Below, one piece after another: positions 6,691 to 16,757 of a stretch of 64,000 nucleotides of DNA. The notes under the pieces are model-generated. The model was not told the origin of the DNA, did not search any database, and worked only from the letters and a program-made list of their open reading frames with translations. Position 1 is the first letter of the stretch. The number at the start of each line of letters is the position of its first letter. The position numbers and the translations under genes were made by a program. The stretch is from Pseudomonas fluorescens. Its GTDB lineage: Bacteria; Pseudomonadota; Gammaproteobacteria; Pseudomonadales; Pseudomonadaceae. The DNA lies in contig NZ_CP038438.1 in the NCBI RefSeq assembly GCF_004683905.1, positions 1,984,001-2,048,000 on the forward strand, in the 5' to 3' direction.

Positions 6691-9285
6691 ATGAACACAG
6701 CATTCCGCAAAAACCTGCCCGGCAGTTCCCTGGATTATTTCGACGTCCGTGCGGCGGTCGAGGCGATTCAGCCCGGCAGCTACGACACCCTGCCGTACAC
6801 CTCCCGCGTGCTGGCGGAAAACCTCGTGCGTCGCTGCGACCCGGCCACGCTCAGCGATTCGCTGAAACAACTGATCGAGCGCAAACGCGACCTCGACTTC
6901 CCGTGGTTTCCGGCGCGTGTCGTGTGCCACGACATTCTCGGCCAGACCGCACTGGTCGACCTCGCCGGCCTGCGTGACGCGATTGCGCAACAGGGTGGTG
7001 ACCCGGCGCAGGTCAACCCGGTGGTGCCGACGCAACTGATCGTCGACCACTCGCTGGCGGTGGAAGCGGGCGGTTTCGACAAGCAGGCGTTCGAGAAGAA
7101 CCGCGCCATCGAAGACCGGCGCAACGAAGACCGTTTCCACTTCATCAACTGGACCAAAAAGGCCTTCAAGAACGTCGACGTGATCCCGCCGGGCAACGGC
7201 ATCATGCACCAGATCAACCTGGAGAAAATGTCCCCGGTGATCCAGGTGCGCGACGGCGTGGCGTTCCCCGACACCTGCGTCGGCACTGACAGCCACACCC
7301 CGCACGTCGATGCGCTGGGCGTGATCGCCATCGGTGTTGGTGGGCTTGAAGCCGAGAGCGTGATGCTCGGCCGCGCCTCGTGGATGCGCCTGCCGGAGAG
7401 CGTCGGCGTCGAACTGACCGGCAAGCTGCAACCCGGCATCACCGCCACCGACATGGTGCTGGCGCTGACCGAGTACCTGCGCAAACAGAAAGTCGTCGGC
7501 GCCTGGCTGGAGTTCTTCGGCGAAGGCGCGTCCGCACTGACCCTCGGCGACCGCGCGACCATCTCCAACATGGCCCCGGAATACGGCGCCACGGCCGCGA
7601 TGTTCTACATCGATCAACAGACCATCGACTACCTGAAACTCACCGGTCGCGAAGACCAGCAAGTGCAGCTCGTCGAGCAGTACGCCAAGCTCAACGGCCT
7701 GTGGGCCGACAGCCTGAAAGGCGCGCAATACGAGCGCGGCCTGAGCTTCGATTTGTCTTCGGTGGTGCGCAACATGGCCGGCCCGAGCAACCCGCACGCC
7801 CGCGTCGCGGTGTCGGATCTGGCGGCCAAAGGCATCTCCGGGCAGTGGGATGATGTGCCGGGGCAGATGCCCGACGGCGCGGTGATCATCGCCGCCATCA
7901 CCAGCTGCACCAACACCAGCAACCCGCGTAACGTGATCGCCGCCGGCCTCTTGGCGCGCAATGCCAACAAGCTGGGCCTGACCCGCAAGCCGTGGGTCAA
8001 ATCCTCGCTGGCGCCGGGTTCGAAAACCGTGGCGCTGTACCTCGATGAAGCGGGGCTGACCACCGAGCTGGAGCAACTTGGTTTCGGTGTCGTCGCGTTT
8101 GCCTGCACCACTTGCAACGGCATGTCCGGCGCCCTCGATCCGGTGATCCAGCAAGAGATCATCGACCGCGATCTGTATGCGACTGCCGTGCTTTCCGGCA
8201 ACCGCAACTTCGACGGCCGCATCCACCCGTACGCCAAACAGGCGTTCCTCGCGTCGCCGCCGCTGGTGGTCGCGTACGCCATCGCCGGGACCATCCGTTT
8301 CGACATCGAGAAAGATGTGCTGGGCGTGGTCGACGGCAAGGAAATCCGCCTGAAGGACATCTGGCCGAGCGACGAAGAAATCGACGCGGTGGTGAAGTCG
8401 TCGGTGAAGCCGGAGCAGTTCCGGCAGGTCTACATTCCGATGTTCGCCATCCACGAAGACACCGGCCCGAAAGTCGCGCCGCTGTACGACTGGCGCGAAA
8501 TGAGCACCTATATCCGCCGTCCGCCGTACTGGGAAGGCGCGCTGGCCGGCGCGCGGCCGCTGAAGGGTATGCGCCCGCTGGCGGTACTGCCGGACAACAT
8601 CACCACCGATCACCTGTCGCCCTCGAACGCGATCATGCTCGACAGCGCCGCCGGTGAATACCTGGCGAAAATGGGCCTGCCGGAAGAGGACTTCAACTCC
8701 TACGCCACGCACCGTGGTGACCACTTGACCGCGCAACGCGCGACCTTCGCCAACCCGAAACTGTTCAACGAAATGGTTCAGGAAAACGGCAAGGTCAAGC
8801 AGGGCTCGCTGGCGCGGGTCGAGCCGGAAGGCCAGGTGATGCGCATGTGGGAAGCCATCGAAACCTACATGGAGCGCAAGCAGCCGCTGATCATCATTGC
8901 CGGCGCCGATTACGGTCAGGGTTCGTCCCGCGACTGGGCGGCCAAAGGCGTGCGTCTGGCAGGTGTCGAAGCGATCGTCGCCGAAGGTTTCGAGCGCATC
9001 CACCGCACCAACCTGGTGGGCATGGGCGTGTTGCCGCTGGAGTTCAAACCGGGCACCGACCGTCACACGCTGGCCATCGACGGCAGCGAAACCTACGACG
9101 TGATCGGCGCCCGTACCCCGCGCGCCGACCTGACGCTGGTGATCCACCGCAACAACGGCGAGCGCGTAGAAGTGCCGGTAACCTGCCGTCTGGATACCGC
9201 TGAAGAAGTGTCGATCTACGAGGCCGGCGGCGTGTTGCAGCGCTTCGCCCAGGACTTCCTCGAAGAGTCGGCGGTTGCCGTTTAA
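6691..9285 (+). CDS. acnD: Fe/S-dependent 2-methylcitrate dehydratase (AcnD, aconitase family)
   Basis: 864 residues. Aconitase-like enzyme that dehydrates 2-methylcitrate to a 2-methylaconitate isomer; it needs PrpF to make the cis isomer usable. Two of the cluster-ligand cysteines are in FACTTCNGMSG (about residues 471-481), a third in ITSCTNTSNP (about 405-414). DSHTPHVDALG is the substrate-binding block. ATG at 6691 gives the expected N-terminus. Its position between prpC and prpF is diagnostic; TCA aconitases would not sit here. Confidence 0.95.
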   Translation: MNTAFRKNLPGSSLDYFDVRAAVEAIQPGSYDTLPYTSRVLAENLVRRCDPATLSDSLKQLIERKRDLDFPWFPARVVCHDILGQTALVDLAGLRDAIAQQGGDPAQVNPVVPTQLIVDHSLAVEAGGFDKQAFEKNRAIEDRRNEDRFHFINWTKKAFKNVDVIPPGNGIMHQINLEKMSPVIQVRDGVAFPDTCVGTDSHTPHVDALGVIAIGVGGLEAESVMLGRASWMRLPESVGVELTGKLQPGITATDMVLALTEYLRKQKVVGAWLEFFGEGASALTLGDRATISNMAPEYGATAAMFYIDQQTIDYLKLTGREDQQVQLVEQYAKLNGLWADSLKGAQYERGLSFDLSSVVRNMAGPSNPHARVAVSDLAAKGISGQWDDVPGQMPDGAVIIAAITSCTNTSNPRNVIAAGLLARNANKLGLTRKPWVKSSLAPGSKTVALYLDEAGLTTELEQLGFGVVAFACTTCNGMSGALDPVIQQEIIDRDLYATAVLSGNRNFDGRIHPYAKQAFLASPPLVVAYAIAGTIRFDIEKDVLGVVDGKEIRLKDIWPSDEEIDAVVKSSVKPEQFRQVYIPMFAIHEDTGPKVAPLYDWREMSTYIRRPPYWEGALAGARPLKGMRPLAVLPDNITTDHLSPSNAIMLDSAAGEYLAKMGLPEEDFNSYATHRGDHLTAQRATFANPKLFNEMVQENGKVKQGSLARVEPEGQVMRMWEAIETYMERKQPLIIIAGADYGQGSSRDWAAKGVRLAGVEAIVAEGFERIHRTNLVGMGVLPLEFKPGTDRHTLAIDGSETYDVIGARTPRADLTLVIHRNNGERVEVPVTCRLDTAEEVSIYEAGGVLQRFAQDFLEESAVAV

Positions 9286-9339
9286 ATCTACTGATACAGG
9301 CGTGAGATCGCCATCTCACGCCTGTGGTTAAGGAGCATC

Positions 9340-10539
9340 ATGGCTCACGCAGCTAATTTCGCACCGCAGATCAAAATCCCCGCCACCTACATGCGCGGCG
9401 GTACCAGCAAAGGCGTGTTCTTCAGCCTCAAGGATCTGCCCGAAGCCGCGCAGGTTCCCGGCCCCGCCCGCGATGCCTTGCTGCTGCGGGTGATCGGCAG
9501 CCCCGACCCGTACGACAAGCAGATCGACGGCATGGGCGGTGCCACCTCGAGCACCAGCAAAACCGTGATCCTGTCGAAAAGCAGCAAGGCCGATCACGAC
9601 GTCGATTATCTGTTCGGTCAGGTCTCCATCGACAAGCCGTTCGTCGACTGGAGCGGTAATTGCGGCAACCTCTCGGCAGCGGTCGGTTCGTTCGCCATCA
9701 GCAATGGTCTGGTGGAGGCCCGCCGCATTCCGCACAACGGCGTGGCGGTGGTGCGCGTGTGGCAGGCCAACATCGGCAAGACCATCATCGCCCACGTGCC
9801 GATCACCAACGGCGAGGTGCAGGAAACCGGTGATTTCGAACTCGACGGCGTGACCTTTCCGGCCGCCGAAGTGCAGGTCGAATTCATGGATCCGGCAGCG
9901 GAAGAAGAGGGCGGCGGTTCGATGTTCCCCACCGGTAACCTGATCGATCAGCTTGAGGTGCCGGGTGTCGGCACGTTCCAGGCGACCATGATCAACGCCG
10001 GGATCCCGACGATTTTCGTCAACGCCGCAGACATCGGCTACACCGGCACCGAGCTTCAGAGCGCGATCAACGGCGATCCGAAAGCGCTGCAGATGTTCGA
10101 AACCATCCGCGCCTACGGTGCATTGCGCATGGGGCTGATTGCGAATCTGGACGAAGCGGCCAAGCGACAGCACACGCCGAAAGTCGCGTTTGTCGCCAAG
10201 CCTGCGAATTACGTGGCGTCCAGCGGCAAGGCGATTGCCGCCGCTGATGTGGATCTGCTGGTGCGTGCGTTGTCGATGGGCAAGTTGCACCACGCGATGA
10301 TGGGTACGGCGGCGGTGGCAATCGGCACGGCGGCGGCGATTTCCGGGACTCTGGTGAATCTCGCGGCGGGCGGTGTCGAGCGCAACGCGGTGCGCTTCGG
10401 CCATCCGTCCGGGACGCTGCGCGTAGGCGCCGAGGCCAGTCTGGAAAACGGTGAGTGGGTAGTGAAAAAGGCCATCATGAGCCGCAGTGCGCGCGTCCTC
10501 ATGGAAGGTTTCGTCCGTATCCCTGGCGACTCTTTCTGA
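9340..10539 (+). CDS. prpF: 2-methylaconitate cis-trans isomerase
   Basis: 399 residues, a diaminopimelate-epimerase-like fold in two lobes. The N-terminal block PATYMRGGTSKGVF (about residues 12-25) and SGNCGNLSAAVG (about 105-116) are the characteristic motifs. It isomerises the trans-2-methylaconitate produced by AcnD so that hydration to 2-methylisocitrate can follow. It starts 54 bases after acnD with GGAG seven bases upstream. Downstream of its stop begins the tandem repeat array that separates it from prpD. Confidence 0.95.
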   Translation: MAHAANFAPQIKIPATYMRGGTSKGVFFSLKDLPEAAQVPGPARDALLLRVIGSPDPYDKQIDGMGGATSSTSKTVILSKSSKADHDVDYLFGQVSIDKPFVDWSGNCGNLSAAVGSFAISNGLVEARRIPHNGVAVVRVWQANIGKTIIAHVPITNGEVQETGDFELDGVTFPAAEVQVEFMDPAAEEEGGGSMFPTGNLIDQLEVPGVGTFQATMINAGIPTIFVNAADIGYTGTELQSAINGDPKALQMFETIRAYGALRMGLIANLDEAAKRQHTPKVAFVAKPANYVASSGKAIAAADVDLLVRALSMGKLHHAMMGTAAVAIGTAAAISGTLVNLAAGGVERNAVRFGHPSGTLRVGAEASLENGEWVVKKAIMSRSARVLMEGFVRIPGDSF

Positions 10540-10550
10540 TCCAGTATCGA

Positions 10551-10982
10551 TGCCCTCACCCCAGCCCTCTCCCGGAGGGAGAGGGAGCAGACCGAGTTGT
10601 AATTGGATGTCCTGCGACCTGAAGCATCTTGGCGATTATGGATTCACGGAAGAGCTTTCAGGTCGACGTATGTGTTGAATATCACCCTAGCCCTCTCCCG
10701 GAGGGAGAGGGAGCAGACCGAGTTGTAATTGGATGTCCTGCGACCTGAAGCATCTTGGCGATTATGGATTCACGGGAGAGCTTTCAGGTCGACGTATGTG
10801 TTGAATATCACCCTAGCCTCTCCCGGAGGGAGAGGGAGCAGACCGAGTTGTAATTGGATGTCCTGCGACCTGAAGCATCTTGGCGATTATGGATTCACGG
10901 AAGAGCTTTCAGGTCGACGTATGTGTTGAATATCACCCGGTCGGTTCCCTCTCCCTCCGGGAGAGGGCTAGGGTGAGGGAAA
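10551..10982. repeat. three-copy 126-bp tandem repeat with inverted GC-rich end
   Basis: Units begin at about 10556, 10682 and 10807 (periods 126 and 125) and are almost identical; the third lost one C in the CCCTCTCCC run. Each unit carries a self-complementary CCCTCTCCCGGAGGGAGAGGG-type arm and a second inverted pair GACCTGAA...TTTCAGGTC. After the third unit the arm appears inverted (about 10947-10978), so the whole block is bounded by opposite-facing copies of CCCTCACCC(T/C)AGCCCTCTCCC. It lies in the prpF-prpD gap. No gene is supported inside; short open frames merely read through the repeat. Confidence 0.93.
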
Positions 10983-11095
10983 CAATCCACTGACGAAACA
11001 TCACAAAGCAGACACCACGATCTGCTCTAAACAAAAAACCAACCAGCCCCTGAGGAAGACCACCCCACTCATCATTCCCCACCAGGAGAGCCGCA

Positions 11096-12580
11096 ATGAG
11101 CGCCAACGTCGACCAGAACAACCGCCCCGACTACGACCGTGTCCTGCAAGACATCGCCGATTACGTCCTCACCTTCAACGTCGAATCTGCCGAAGCCCTC
11201 GACACCGCCCGCAACTGCCTGATGGATACCCTCGGTTGTGGCTTGCTGGCGTTGCGGTTCCCCGAGTGCACCAAACACCTTGGCCCACTCGTCGAAGGCA
11301 CCGTCGTGCCGTTCGGGGCGCGGGTGCCGGGCACTTCCTATCGCCTCGACCCGGTGAAAGCCGCGTGGGACATCGGCTGCATCGTGCGTTGGCTCGACTA
11401 CAACGACACCTGGCTCGCCGCCGAGTGGGGGCATCCGTCGGACAACCTCGGCGGAATTCTCGCGGTGGCCGATCATCTCTCGCAGAAGCGTGTCGCCAAC
11501 GGTGAAGCAGCGCTGACAGTGCGCGACGTGCTTGAAGCGATGATCATGGCCCACGAGATCCAAGGCGTGATCGCTCTGGAAAACTCGTTCAACCGCGTCG
11601 GCCTCGACCACGTTCTACTGGTGAAAGTCGCTTCGACCGCCGTCACCGCCAAACTGATGGGCGCCAATCGCGAGCAACTGCTGTCGGCGTTGTCCCATGC
11701 CTTCGCCGATGGTCAGGCGCTGCGCACCTATCGCCATGCGCCGAACGCCGGCTCGCGTAAATCCTGGGCGGCGGGGGATGCCACCAGTCGCGGTGTGCGT
11801 CTGGCCGACATCGCCCTGCGCGGCGAAATGGGTATTCCCGGCGTGCTGACGGCCAGGCAGTGGGGTTTCTACGACGTGTCGTTCAGCCACACCAACAACG
11901 ATCTGGCGCTCAAGCCAGAGGGCAAACGCGTCTTCAGTTTCGCGCGGCCCTACGGCAGTTACGTGATGGAAAACGTGCTGTTCAAGATCAGCTTCCCCGC
12001 CGAATTCCACGCGCAGACTGCCTGCGAAGCAGCGGTGACCTTGCATCCGTTGGTGCGCAACCGCTTGCATGAAGTCGACCGCATCGTCATCACCACCCAT
12101 GAGTCGGCGATTCGTATCATCTCCAAGGTCGGGCCGCTGGCCAATGCGGCGGATCGCGACCACTGCATTCAGTACATGACCGCCGTGCCGCTGGCATTCG
12201 GCAATCTGCTGGCCGAACAATACGAGGACGATTTCCACGCTGCGCACCCGATCATCGATGTGTTGCGCGAGAAGATGGTCATCGTCGAAGACCCGCGTTT
12301 CACCCGCGAGTATCTGAAGGCCGACAAGCGCTCGATTGCCAACGCGGTGCAGGTGTTTTTCAAGGATGGCTCGAGCACCGAGAACGTGGTGGTGGAATAC
12401 CCGATCGGCCACCGTCGCCGTCGCGCCGAGGGCATCCCGTTGCTGGAGGACAAGTTCAAGGCCAACCTGGCGACGCGTTTCACCGGCCAGCGCAGCAACG
12501 AGATCTTCACCCTGTGCAAGGATCAGCAAGCGCTCGAAGCCACGCCGGTCAATCGCTTCGTCGACCTGTTCGTGATCTAG
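11096..12580 (+). CDS. prpD: 2-methylcitrate dehydratase, MmgE/PrpD family
   Basis: 494 residues. Cofactor-free dehydratase of the MmgE/PrpD family; with AcnD also present it gives a second route for dehydrating 2-methylcitrate or for the later hydration step. The start is ATG after AGGAGAGCCGCA. N-terminal helical lobe, then the conserved [14 protein letters not shown] and [13 protein letters not shown] blocks. The gene follows the 126-bp repeat array, so whether it is read from the prp promoter or from its own is open. Its stop is 23 bases from the stop of the convergent ABC ATPase gene. Confidence 0.95.
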   Translation: MSANVDQNNRPDYDRVLQDIADYVLTFNVESAEALDTARNCLMDTLGCGLLALRFPECTKHLGPLVEGTVVPFGARVPGTSYRLDPVKAAWDIGCIVRWLDYNDTWLAAEWGHPSDNLGGILAVADHLSQKRVANGEAALTVRDVLEAMIMAHEIQGVIALENSFNRVGLDHVLLVKVASTAVTAKLMGANREQLLSALSHAFADGQALRTYRHAPNAGSRKSWAAGDATSRGVRLADIALRGEMGIPGVLTARQWGFYDVSFSHTNNDLALKPEGKRVFSFARPYGSYVMENVLFKISFPAEFHAQTACEAAVTLHPLVRNRLHEVDRIVITTHESAIRIISKVGPLANAADRDHCIQYMTAVPLAFGNLLAEQYEDDFHAAHPIIDVLREKMVIVEDPRFTREYLKADKRSIANAVQVFFKDGSSTENVVVEYPIGHRRRRAEGIPLLEDKFKANLATRFTGQRSNEIFTLCKDQQALEATPVNRFVDLFVI

Positions 12581-12603
12581 GCCAACGCCAGAGGTGTCGC
12601 GGG

Positions 12604-13926
12604 CTACAGGCTGCCCTCGACATCCTCCAGGCTGAAGGTTTCGGTGTGGTCGTCGTAGGAGAAAATCTCCGCATAACGACCCCAGGCGATCACCACTTCC
12701 AGGGTTCTCTCGACGAACGCTTCGGTCAGCGAGTCCTGCAGTTCCTGCTCGAAACGCACCCGTGGCGCGCGGTGACCATTGCGCTCCAGCAGTACCTGAC
12801 GGATGCGCGCGGCCAGCGGCACGTGGCGAATCAGGTGCTCGGCAAACAGGGTTTTGCGTTCCTGGGTGCCGTAGTCGGCGAACAGTTTGCCGGCGTCGGT
12901 CAGGGTGATGTCGGCGCCTTTGAGTTCAGCGAAACCGAGGTGCTCGATCATCTCGGCCACGGGGAACAGGTCATCGACTTCCAGCAGACGCCGTTCAGCC
13001 ACGGTGGGCAGGCCGGCGTGGCCGTTGTAGGGTTCGGCGGCGATGGTTTCGATCAGACCGGCCATCAGGTTGGTCGAGACCTCAGGCAGCGGACTGCTCA
13101 TTTTCAGCTCGGGTTTGCCGGCGCTGGCATCGGCGCTGCGCCGGTCAGTCATCTGCGCGTAAATGTCGTCGACCATCTGCCGGAAAGCCGGATCCAGGCG
13201 GTTGCGTGGATGGGCGAACGGCACTTTGATTTCCGCCACCACCCGGCCCGGGTTGGACGACAACACCAGAATGCGGTCGCACATCAGCACTGCTTCTTCG
13301 ATGTTGTGGGTGACGATCAGGATCGATTTGATCGGCAGTTGCTTGCCGCTCCACAGGTCCAGCAGATCCGTGCGCAGGGTTTCGGCGGTCAGTACGTCGA
13401 GTGCCGAAAAGGGTTCGTCCATCAGCAACAGGGTCGGGTTGACCACCAGCGCCCGCGCGAAGCCCACGCGCTGGCGCATGCCGCCGGACAACTCGCGCGG
13501 GTAGGCGTTTTCGAAACCGTCGAGGCCGATCAGGTCGATCGCCGCCAGCGCCCGTTTACGCGCAGCCTTGCGTTCGACCTGCAAGGCTTGCAGGCCGGCC
13601 TCGACGTTTTCCAGCACCGTCAGCCACGGGAACAGGGCGAAGGTCTGGAACACCATCGCCACACCTTCGGCCGGGCCGTGCAGCGGCTGGCCGTTGTACA
13701 GGACATCGCCCGATGACGGTTCGATCAGGCCGGCAATGATCCGCAGCAAGGTGGATTTGCCGGAGCCGGAGCGGCCGAGCATGCCGACGATCTCGCCTTC
13801 GCGCAGGGTCAGATCCACCCCGCTGAGCACTTGCAGTTCTTCCTTGCCCTTGCCAAACACCCGGTTCACATCGCTGAGCGAGTAGATTTCGGGGCTGGCG
13901 GCGGTTTGTCCGGTATAGGTATTCAT
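12604..13926 (-). CDS. ABC transporter ATPase with AAA-associated C-terminal domain
   Basis: 440 residues from the ATG at 13926 (an upstream ATG at 13941 overlaps the permease stop and is also possible). Walker A GRSGSGKST at 51-59, signature LSGGMRQRVGFARAL, Walker B LLLMDEPFSALD. These mark the nitrate/sulfonate/taurine importer subfamily. After about residue 270 there is an extra C-terminal domain of the AAA_assoc_C type, found in this transporter branch and probably regulatory. It follows the double permease. No periplasmic binding protein is encoded nearby, so the substrate cannot be read from context. Confidence 0.85.
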   Translation of the reverse strand: MNTYTGQTAASPEIYSLSDVNRVFGKGKEELQVLSGVDLTLREGEIVGMLGRSGSGKSTLLRIIAGLIEPSSGDVLYNGQPLHGPAEGVAMVFQTFALFPWLTVLENVEAGLQALQVERKAARKRALAAIDLIGLDGFENAYPRELSGGMRQRVGFARALVVNPTLLLMDEPFSALDVLTAETLRTDLLDLWSGKQLPIKSILIVTHNIEEAVLMCDRILVLSSNPGRVVAEIKVPFAHPRNRLDPAFRQMVDDIYAQMTDRRSADASAGKPELKMSSPLPEVSTNLMAGLIETIAAEPYNGHAGLPTVAERRLLEVDDLFPVAEMIEHLGFAELKGADITLTDAGKLFADYGTQERKTLFAEHLIRHVPLAARIRQVLLERNGHRAPRVRFEQELQDSLTEAFVERTLEVVIAWGRYAEIFSYDDHTETFSLEDVEGSL

Positions 13927-13940
13927 CGCAGCGAGTCCCA

Positions 13941-15686
13941 TCAGTTCAGGCGCAGTTTGTTTTCGGCCACGGCGTACATCGGTCGCCAGACCAGACGATT
14001 GAAGGCCACGACAAAGATCGCCATGACCACCACGCCGAGGGTGATTTTCGGAAAATCTCCGGCGGCGGTGGTCTGGGCGATATAGGCCCCGAGACCGTGG
14101 GCAACGACTTTGTCCTGCCCCCAGGAGACGAATTCGGAGACGATGCTGGCGTTCCACGCACCGCCCGAGGCGGTAATGGCGCCGGTCACGTAGTACGGGA
14201 AAATGCCCGGCAGCATGACTTTGCGCCACCACAACCAGCCGCGAATGCGGAAGTTGGCGGCGGCCTCCTTGTAGTCATTGGGGAAGGCGCTGGCTCCGGC
14301 GATCACGTTGAACAGGATGTACCACTGCGTGCCGAGCACGATCAGCGGGCTGAGCCAGATGTCCGGGTTCAACTGGTAGCGCAGGATCACGATGACGAAT
14401 ACCGGGAACAGCAGGTTCGCCGGAAATGCCGCGAGGAACTGCGCCAGCGGCTGGATCTTTTCCGCCAGCGCCGGACGCAGGCCGATCATCACTCCCAGCG
14501 GCACCCAGATCAGCGAAGCAATGAGAATCAGACCGGCCACTCGCAGTAAGGTAAAGAACCCCAGCAGCAATACATGGCCGACCTCGGCGAGCGTCACTTC
14601 TGTGCCGACATACAGGACGATGTGATAAAGCGCATAAGCCGTCAGCAGCGCGATCAATGTGCCCCAGATCCAGTCGATCATTTTCGATCTGCTCGGGTTG
14701 TCCGCGCTGAGGGTGTGGCGCGCCGCACGCGGCAGGTTCAAGCGCATGTTGCCCAGCCGACTGATGGCGCGGCTGAACGGGCGCAGCAGGCGCTGGATCA
14801 AGCGGGTACGCTGGATCAGGTTCAGTACCCAGGATTCGGGCGCGGCGGTCTGCGAGGCGGTGTTTTCCATGCGGAACTTGTCGGCCCAGGCCACCAGCGG
14901 GCGGAACAGGAACTGGTCGTAGATCAGGATCACCACGATCATCGTCAGAATCACGTAACCCACCGCGTGCAGGTCTTTCTGCGCGATGGCCATGGCCAGA
15001 TACGAGCCGATACCCGGCAGGGTGATGGTCTGGTCCCCCACCGTGATTGCTTCCGACGCCACCACGAAGAACCAGCCGCCGGACATGCTCATCATCATGT
15101 TCCACACCAGACCGGGCATGGCGAAAGGCACGTCGAGTTTCCAGAAACTCTGCCAGCCGGACAGTTGCAGGTTGGTCGACACCTCCACCAGATCCCGCGG
15201 CAGCATGCGCAGCGACTGATAGAAGCTGAAGGTCATGTTCCACGCCTGACTGGTGAAAATCGCAAAGATCGCGGCGAATTCCGCCCCGAGTACCCGGCCG
15301 GGAAACAACAGCAGAAAGAAGGTCACGGTGAACGAGATGTAGCCCAGCACCGGCACCGATTGCAGGATGTCCAGCACCGGCACCAGCAGTTTTTCGGCGC
15401 GACGGCTTTTCGCGGCCAGGGTGCCGTAAAGCAGGGTGAACACCAGCGCCGCGACCATCGCCGCGAGCATGCGCAGGGTGGTGCGCATGGCGTATTCCGG
15501 CAGGTTGCCCGGGTCGAGGGAAATCACCTCGCTCTGCAAGGTGGCGATTGGCGCCCAGGTTTCCCGGGCGGTGATCGAGAAAAACAGCAAGAAGCCGATC
15601 ACCAGCGGCATGGCGATCAGGTCCCAGCGATTGGGCAGCAAGCGCCGGGTCGTGGCCGGGATGTAGTGACGGAACACTTTCTTCAT
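13941..15686 (-). CDS. ABC transporter permease, two fused permease domains
   Basis: 581 residues starting MKKVFRHYIPATTRRLLPNR. Two complete BPD_transp_1 units are joined in one chain (about residues 60-270 and 350-575), each with its EAA-type loop, so one polypeptide supplies both halves of the channel. ATG at 15686 is favoured over an upstream in-frame ATG at 15755 because homologues begin here. It is coupled to the ATPase gene by a one-base overlap or a 14-base gap, depending on the start used there. Inner membrane; substrate unknown. Confidence 0.83.
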   Translation of the reverse strand: MKKVFRHYIPATTRRLLPNRWDLIAMPLVIGFLLFFSITARETWAPIATLQSEVISLDPGNLPEYAMRTTLRMLAAMVAALVFTLLYGTLAAKSRRAEKLLVPVLDILQSVPVLGYISFTVTFFLLLFPGRVLGAEFAAIFAIFTSQAWNMTFSFYQSLRMLPRDLVEVSTNLQLSGWQSFWKLDVPFAMPGLVWNMMMSMSGGWFFVVASEAITVGDQTITLPGIGSYLAMAIAQKDLHAVGYVILTMIVVILIYDQFLFRPLVAWADKFRMENTASQTAAPESWVLNLIQRTRLIQRLLRPFSRAISRLGNMRLNLPRAARHTLSADNPSRSKMIDWIWGTLIALLTAYALYHIVLYVGTEVTLAEVGHVLLLGFFTLLRVAGLILIASLIWVPLGVMIGLRPALAEKIQPLAQFLAAFPANLLFPVFVIVILRYQLNPDIWLSPLIVLGTQWYILFNVIAGASAFPNDYKEAAANFRIRGWLWWRKVMLPGIFPYYVTGAITASGGAWNASIVSEFVSWGQDKVVAHGLGAYIAQTTAAGDFPKITLGVVVMAIFVVAFNRLVWRPMYAVAENKLRLN

Positions 15687-15838
15687 ACGCAGTGATTCCA
15701 GCGGTGTCCAAGGGGGCGCGGCAGTCTGAGCGTAGCTTCTGTCTGCACGACCCACCGAGTGAGCGGATGCTCGTTCTTCAGGTTCAAGTGGGAGGTGAAT
15801 GTTGCGGGCCCGCTGAATTCATCAGGCCAGGAGGGCTG

Positions 15839-15866
15839 GCGCATCCGGTTTGGGAACCGGATGCGC
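15839..15866. other. perfect 12-bp inverted repeat upstream of the ABC permease
   Basis: GCGCATCCGGTT and AACCGGATGCGC are separated by TGGG. It lies 153 bases upstream of the permease start and 96 bases after the alaX stop (both minus strand). There is no T tract in the minus direction, so it is not a normal terminator of alaX. It may be an operator or a 5' UTR hairpin of the ABC operon. Confidence 0.6.
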
Positions 15867-15962
15867 TGCTTGCGCGGATTGTATATTTCCAGATGTTACA
15901 AAGACGTAAAGACCGTGTCTGTTTTGAGTGAAGAAACTTTCATCCGGTAAATGCCCGTCCGC

Positions 15963-16691
15963 CTACGCGAAACGCAGGATTACCCGGCGATTGTTGCGGC
16001 TTTTCTTCTCGATTTTTTCGCAATACACCCGGCCGATTTCCCGGGTGTTGTGCACATGGGTGCCGCCACAGGGCTGGATGTCGACGCCGCTGACCTCGAC
16101 CATGCGCAAGTCACCCTGAATGACGGGCGGCTTGACCGTCTTGCTGCCGGTCCTCTCCAGCAAGGCGGGGTACTCGGCGGCCGGCATCGACAGGGTATTG
16201 ACCGTGCAGGCCTGTTCGATCAGCGCGTTGAGGTCGCGGGTGATGCTGTCCTTGTCGAGGGTCATTTCCGGCAGATCGAAATCCAGTCGGCCCTTGTCGG
16301 CGCTGATGCTGCACCCGGTGACTGGCGCATTGATCAGCGCACCGAGCAGATGCAGGCAGGTATGCATCTTCATGTGCTGATAGCGCCGCTCCCAGTCGAG
16401 GCTGGCGTTGACCAATGCGCCGGTACACAACTGCGGCGGACACTCCTGCACCTGATGCCAGATGATCGACGGCAGCAGGGGATCGCGCGCCGTCCCGGTG
16501 ACTTCGATCCGCGTACCATCCACCAGACTGAAATGCCCGGTGTCACCCGGCTGCCCGCCACCGGTTGGGTAGAAAAGGGTGTGTTCCAGCACGACGGCCT
16601 GATCGACCACTGCGATGACCCGGGCACCAAAGGCGCGTCGGTAGGGTTCGCTGTTAAACAGGCTGAGGGTTTCCATGGTGTGTACCGACAT
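15963..16691 (-). CDS. alanyl-tRNA editing protein, AlaX family
   Basis: 242 residues, free-standing homologue of the AlaRS editing domain, which hydrolyses Ser-tRNA(Ala) and Gly-tRNA(Ala). The zinc ligands are visible as HTCLH (about residues 122-126) and CGGTHVH (about 211-217). FYPTGGGQPGDTG at about 40-52 is the conserved glycine-rich motif of this fold. It is 66 bases downstream of the DMT exporter gene on the same strand and is probably co-transcribed with it. A second start (METLSLF) lies five codons in. Confidence 0.88.
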   Translation of the reverse strand: MSVHTMETLSLFNSEPYRRAFGARVIAVVDQAVVLEHTLFYPTGGGQPGDTGHFSLVDGTRIEVTGTARDPLLPSIIWHQVQECPPQLCTGALVNASLDWERRYQHMKMHTCLHLLGALINAPVTGCSISADKGRLDFDLPEMTLDKDSITRDLNALIEQACTVNTLSMPAAEYPALLERTGSKTVKPPVIQGDLRMVEVSGVDIQPCGGTHVHNTREIGRVYCEKIEKKSRNNRRVILRFA

Positions 16692-16757
16692 TTGAACCTC
16701 CGATGTTCAAAGTTGAGTGGTGTGTGAGCCCTTGTGCTCACCTCGGGTCGTGGGCTT

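Noticed and set aside
5341..9147. 1268-codon open frame on the minus strand
   Set aside because: It is antisense to prpC and acnD, has no recognisable domain, and its amino acid make-up (many His, Gln, Arg, Val) is what the reverse of GC-rich coding sequence gives.
10487..10929. short open frames ending in ...LSGRRMC
   Set aside because: They read through the 126-bp repeat units and repeat the same peptide; no ribosome site and no independent support.
15839..15866. inverted repeat as alaX terminator
   Set aside because: No U tract follows in the minus direction and the distance to the alaX stop is 96 bases.
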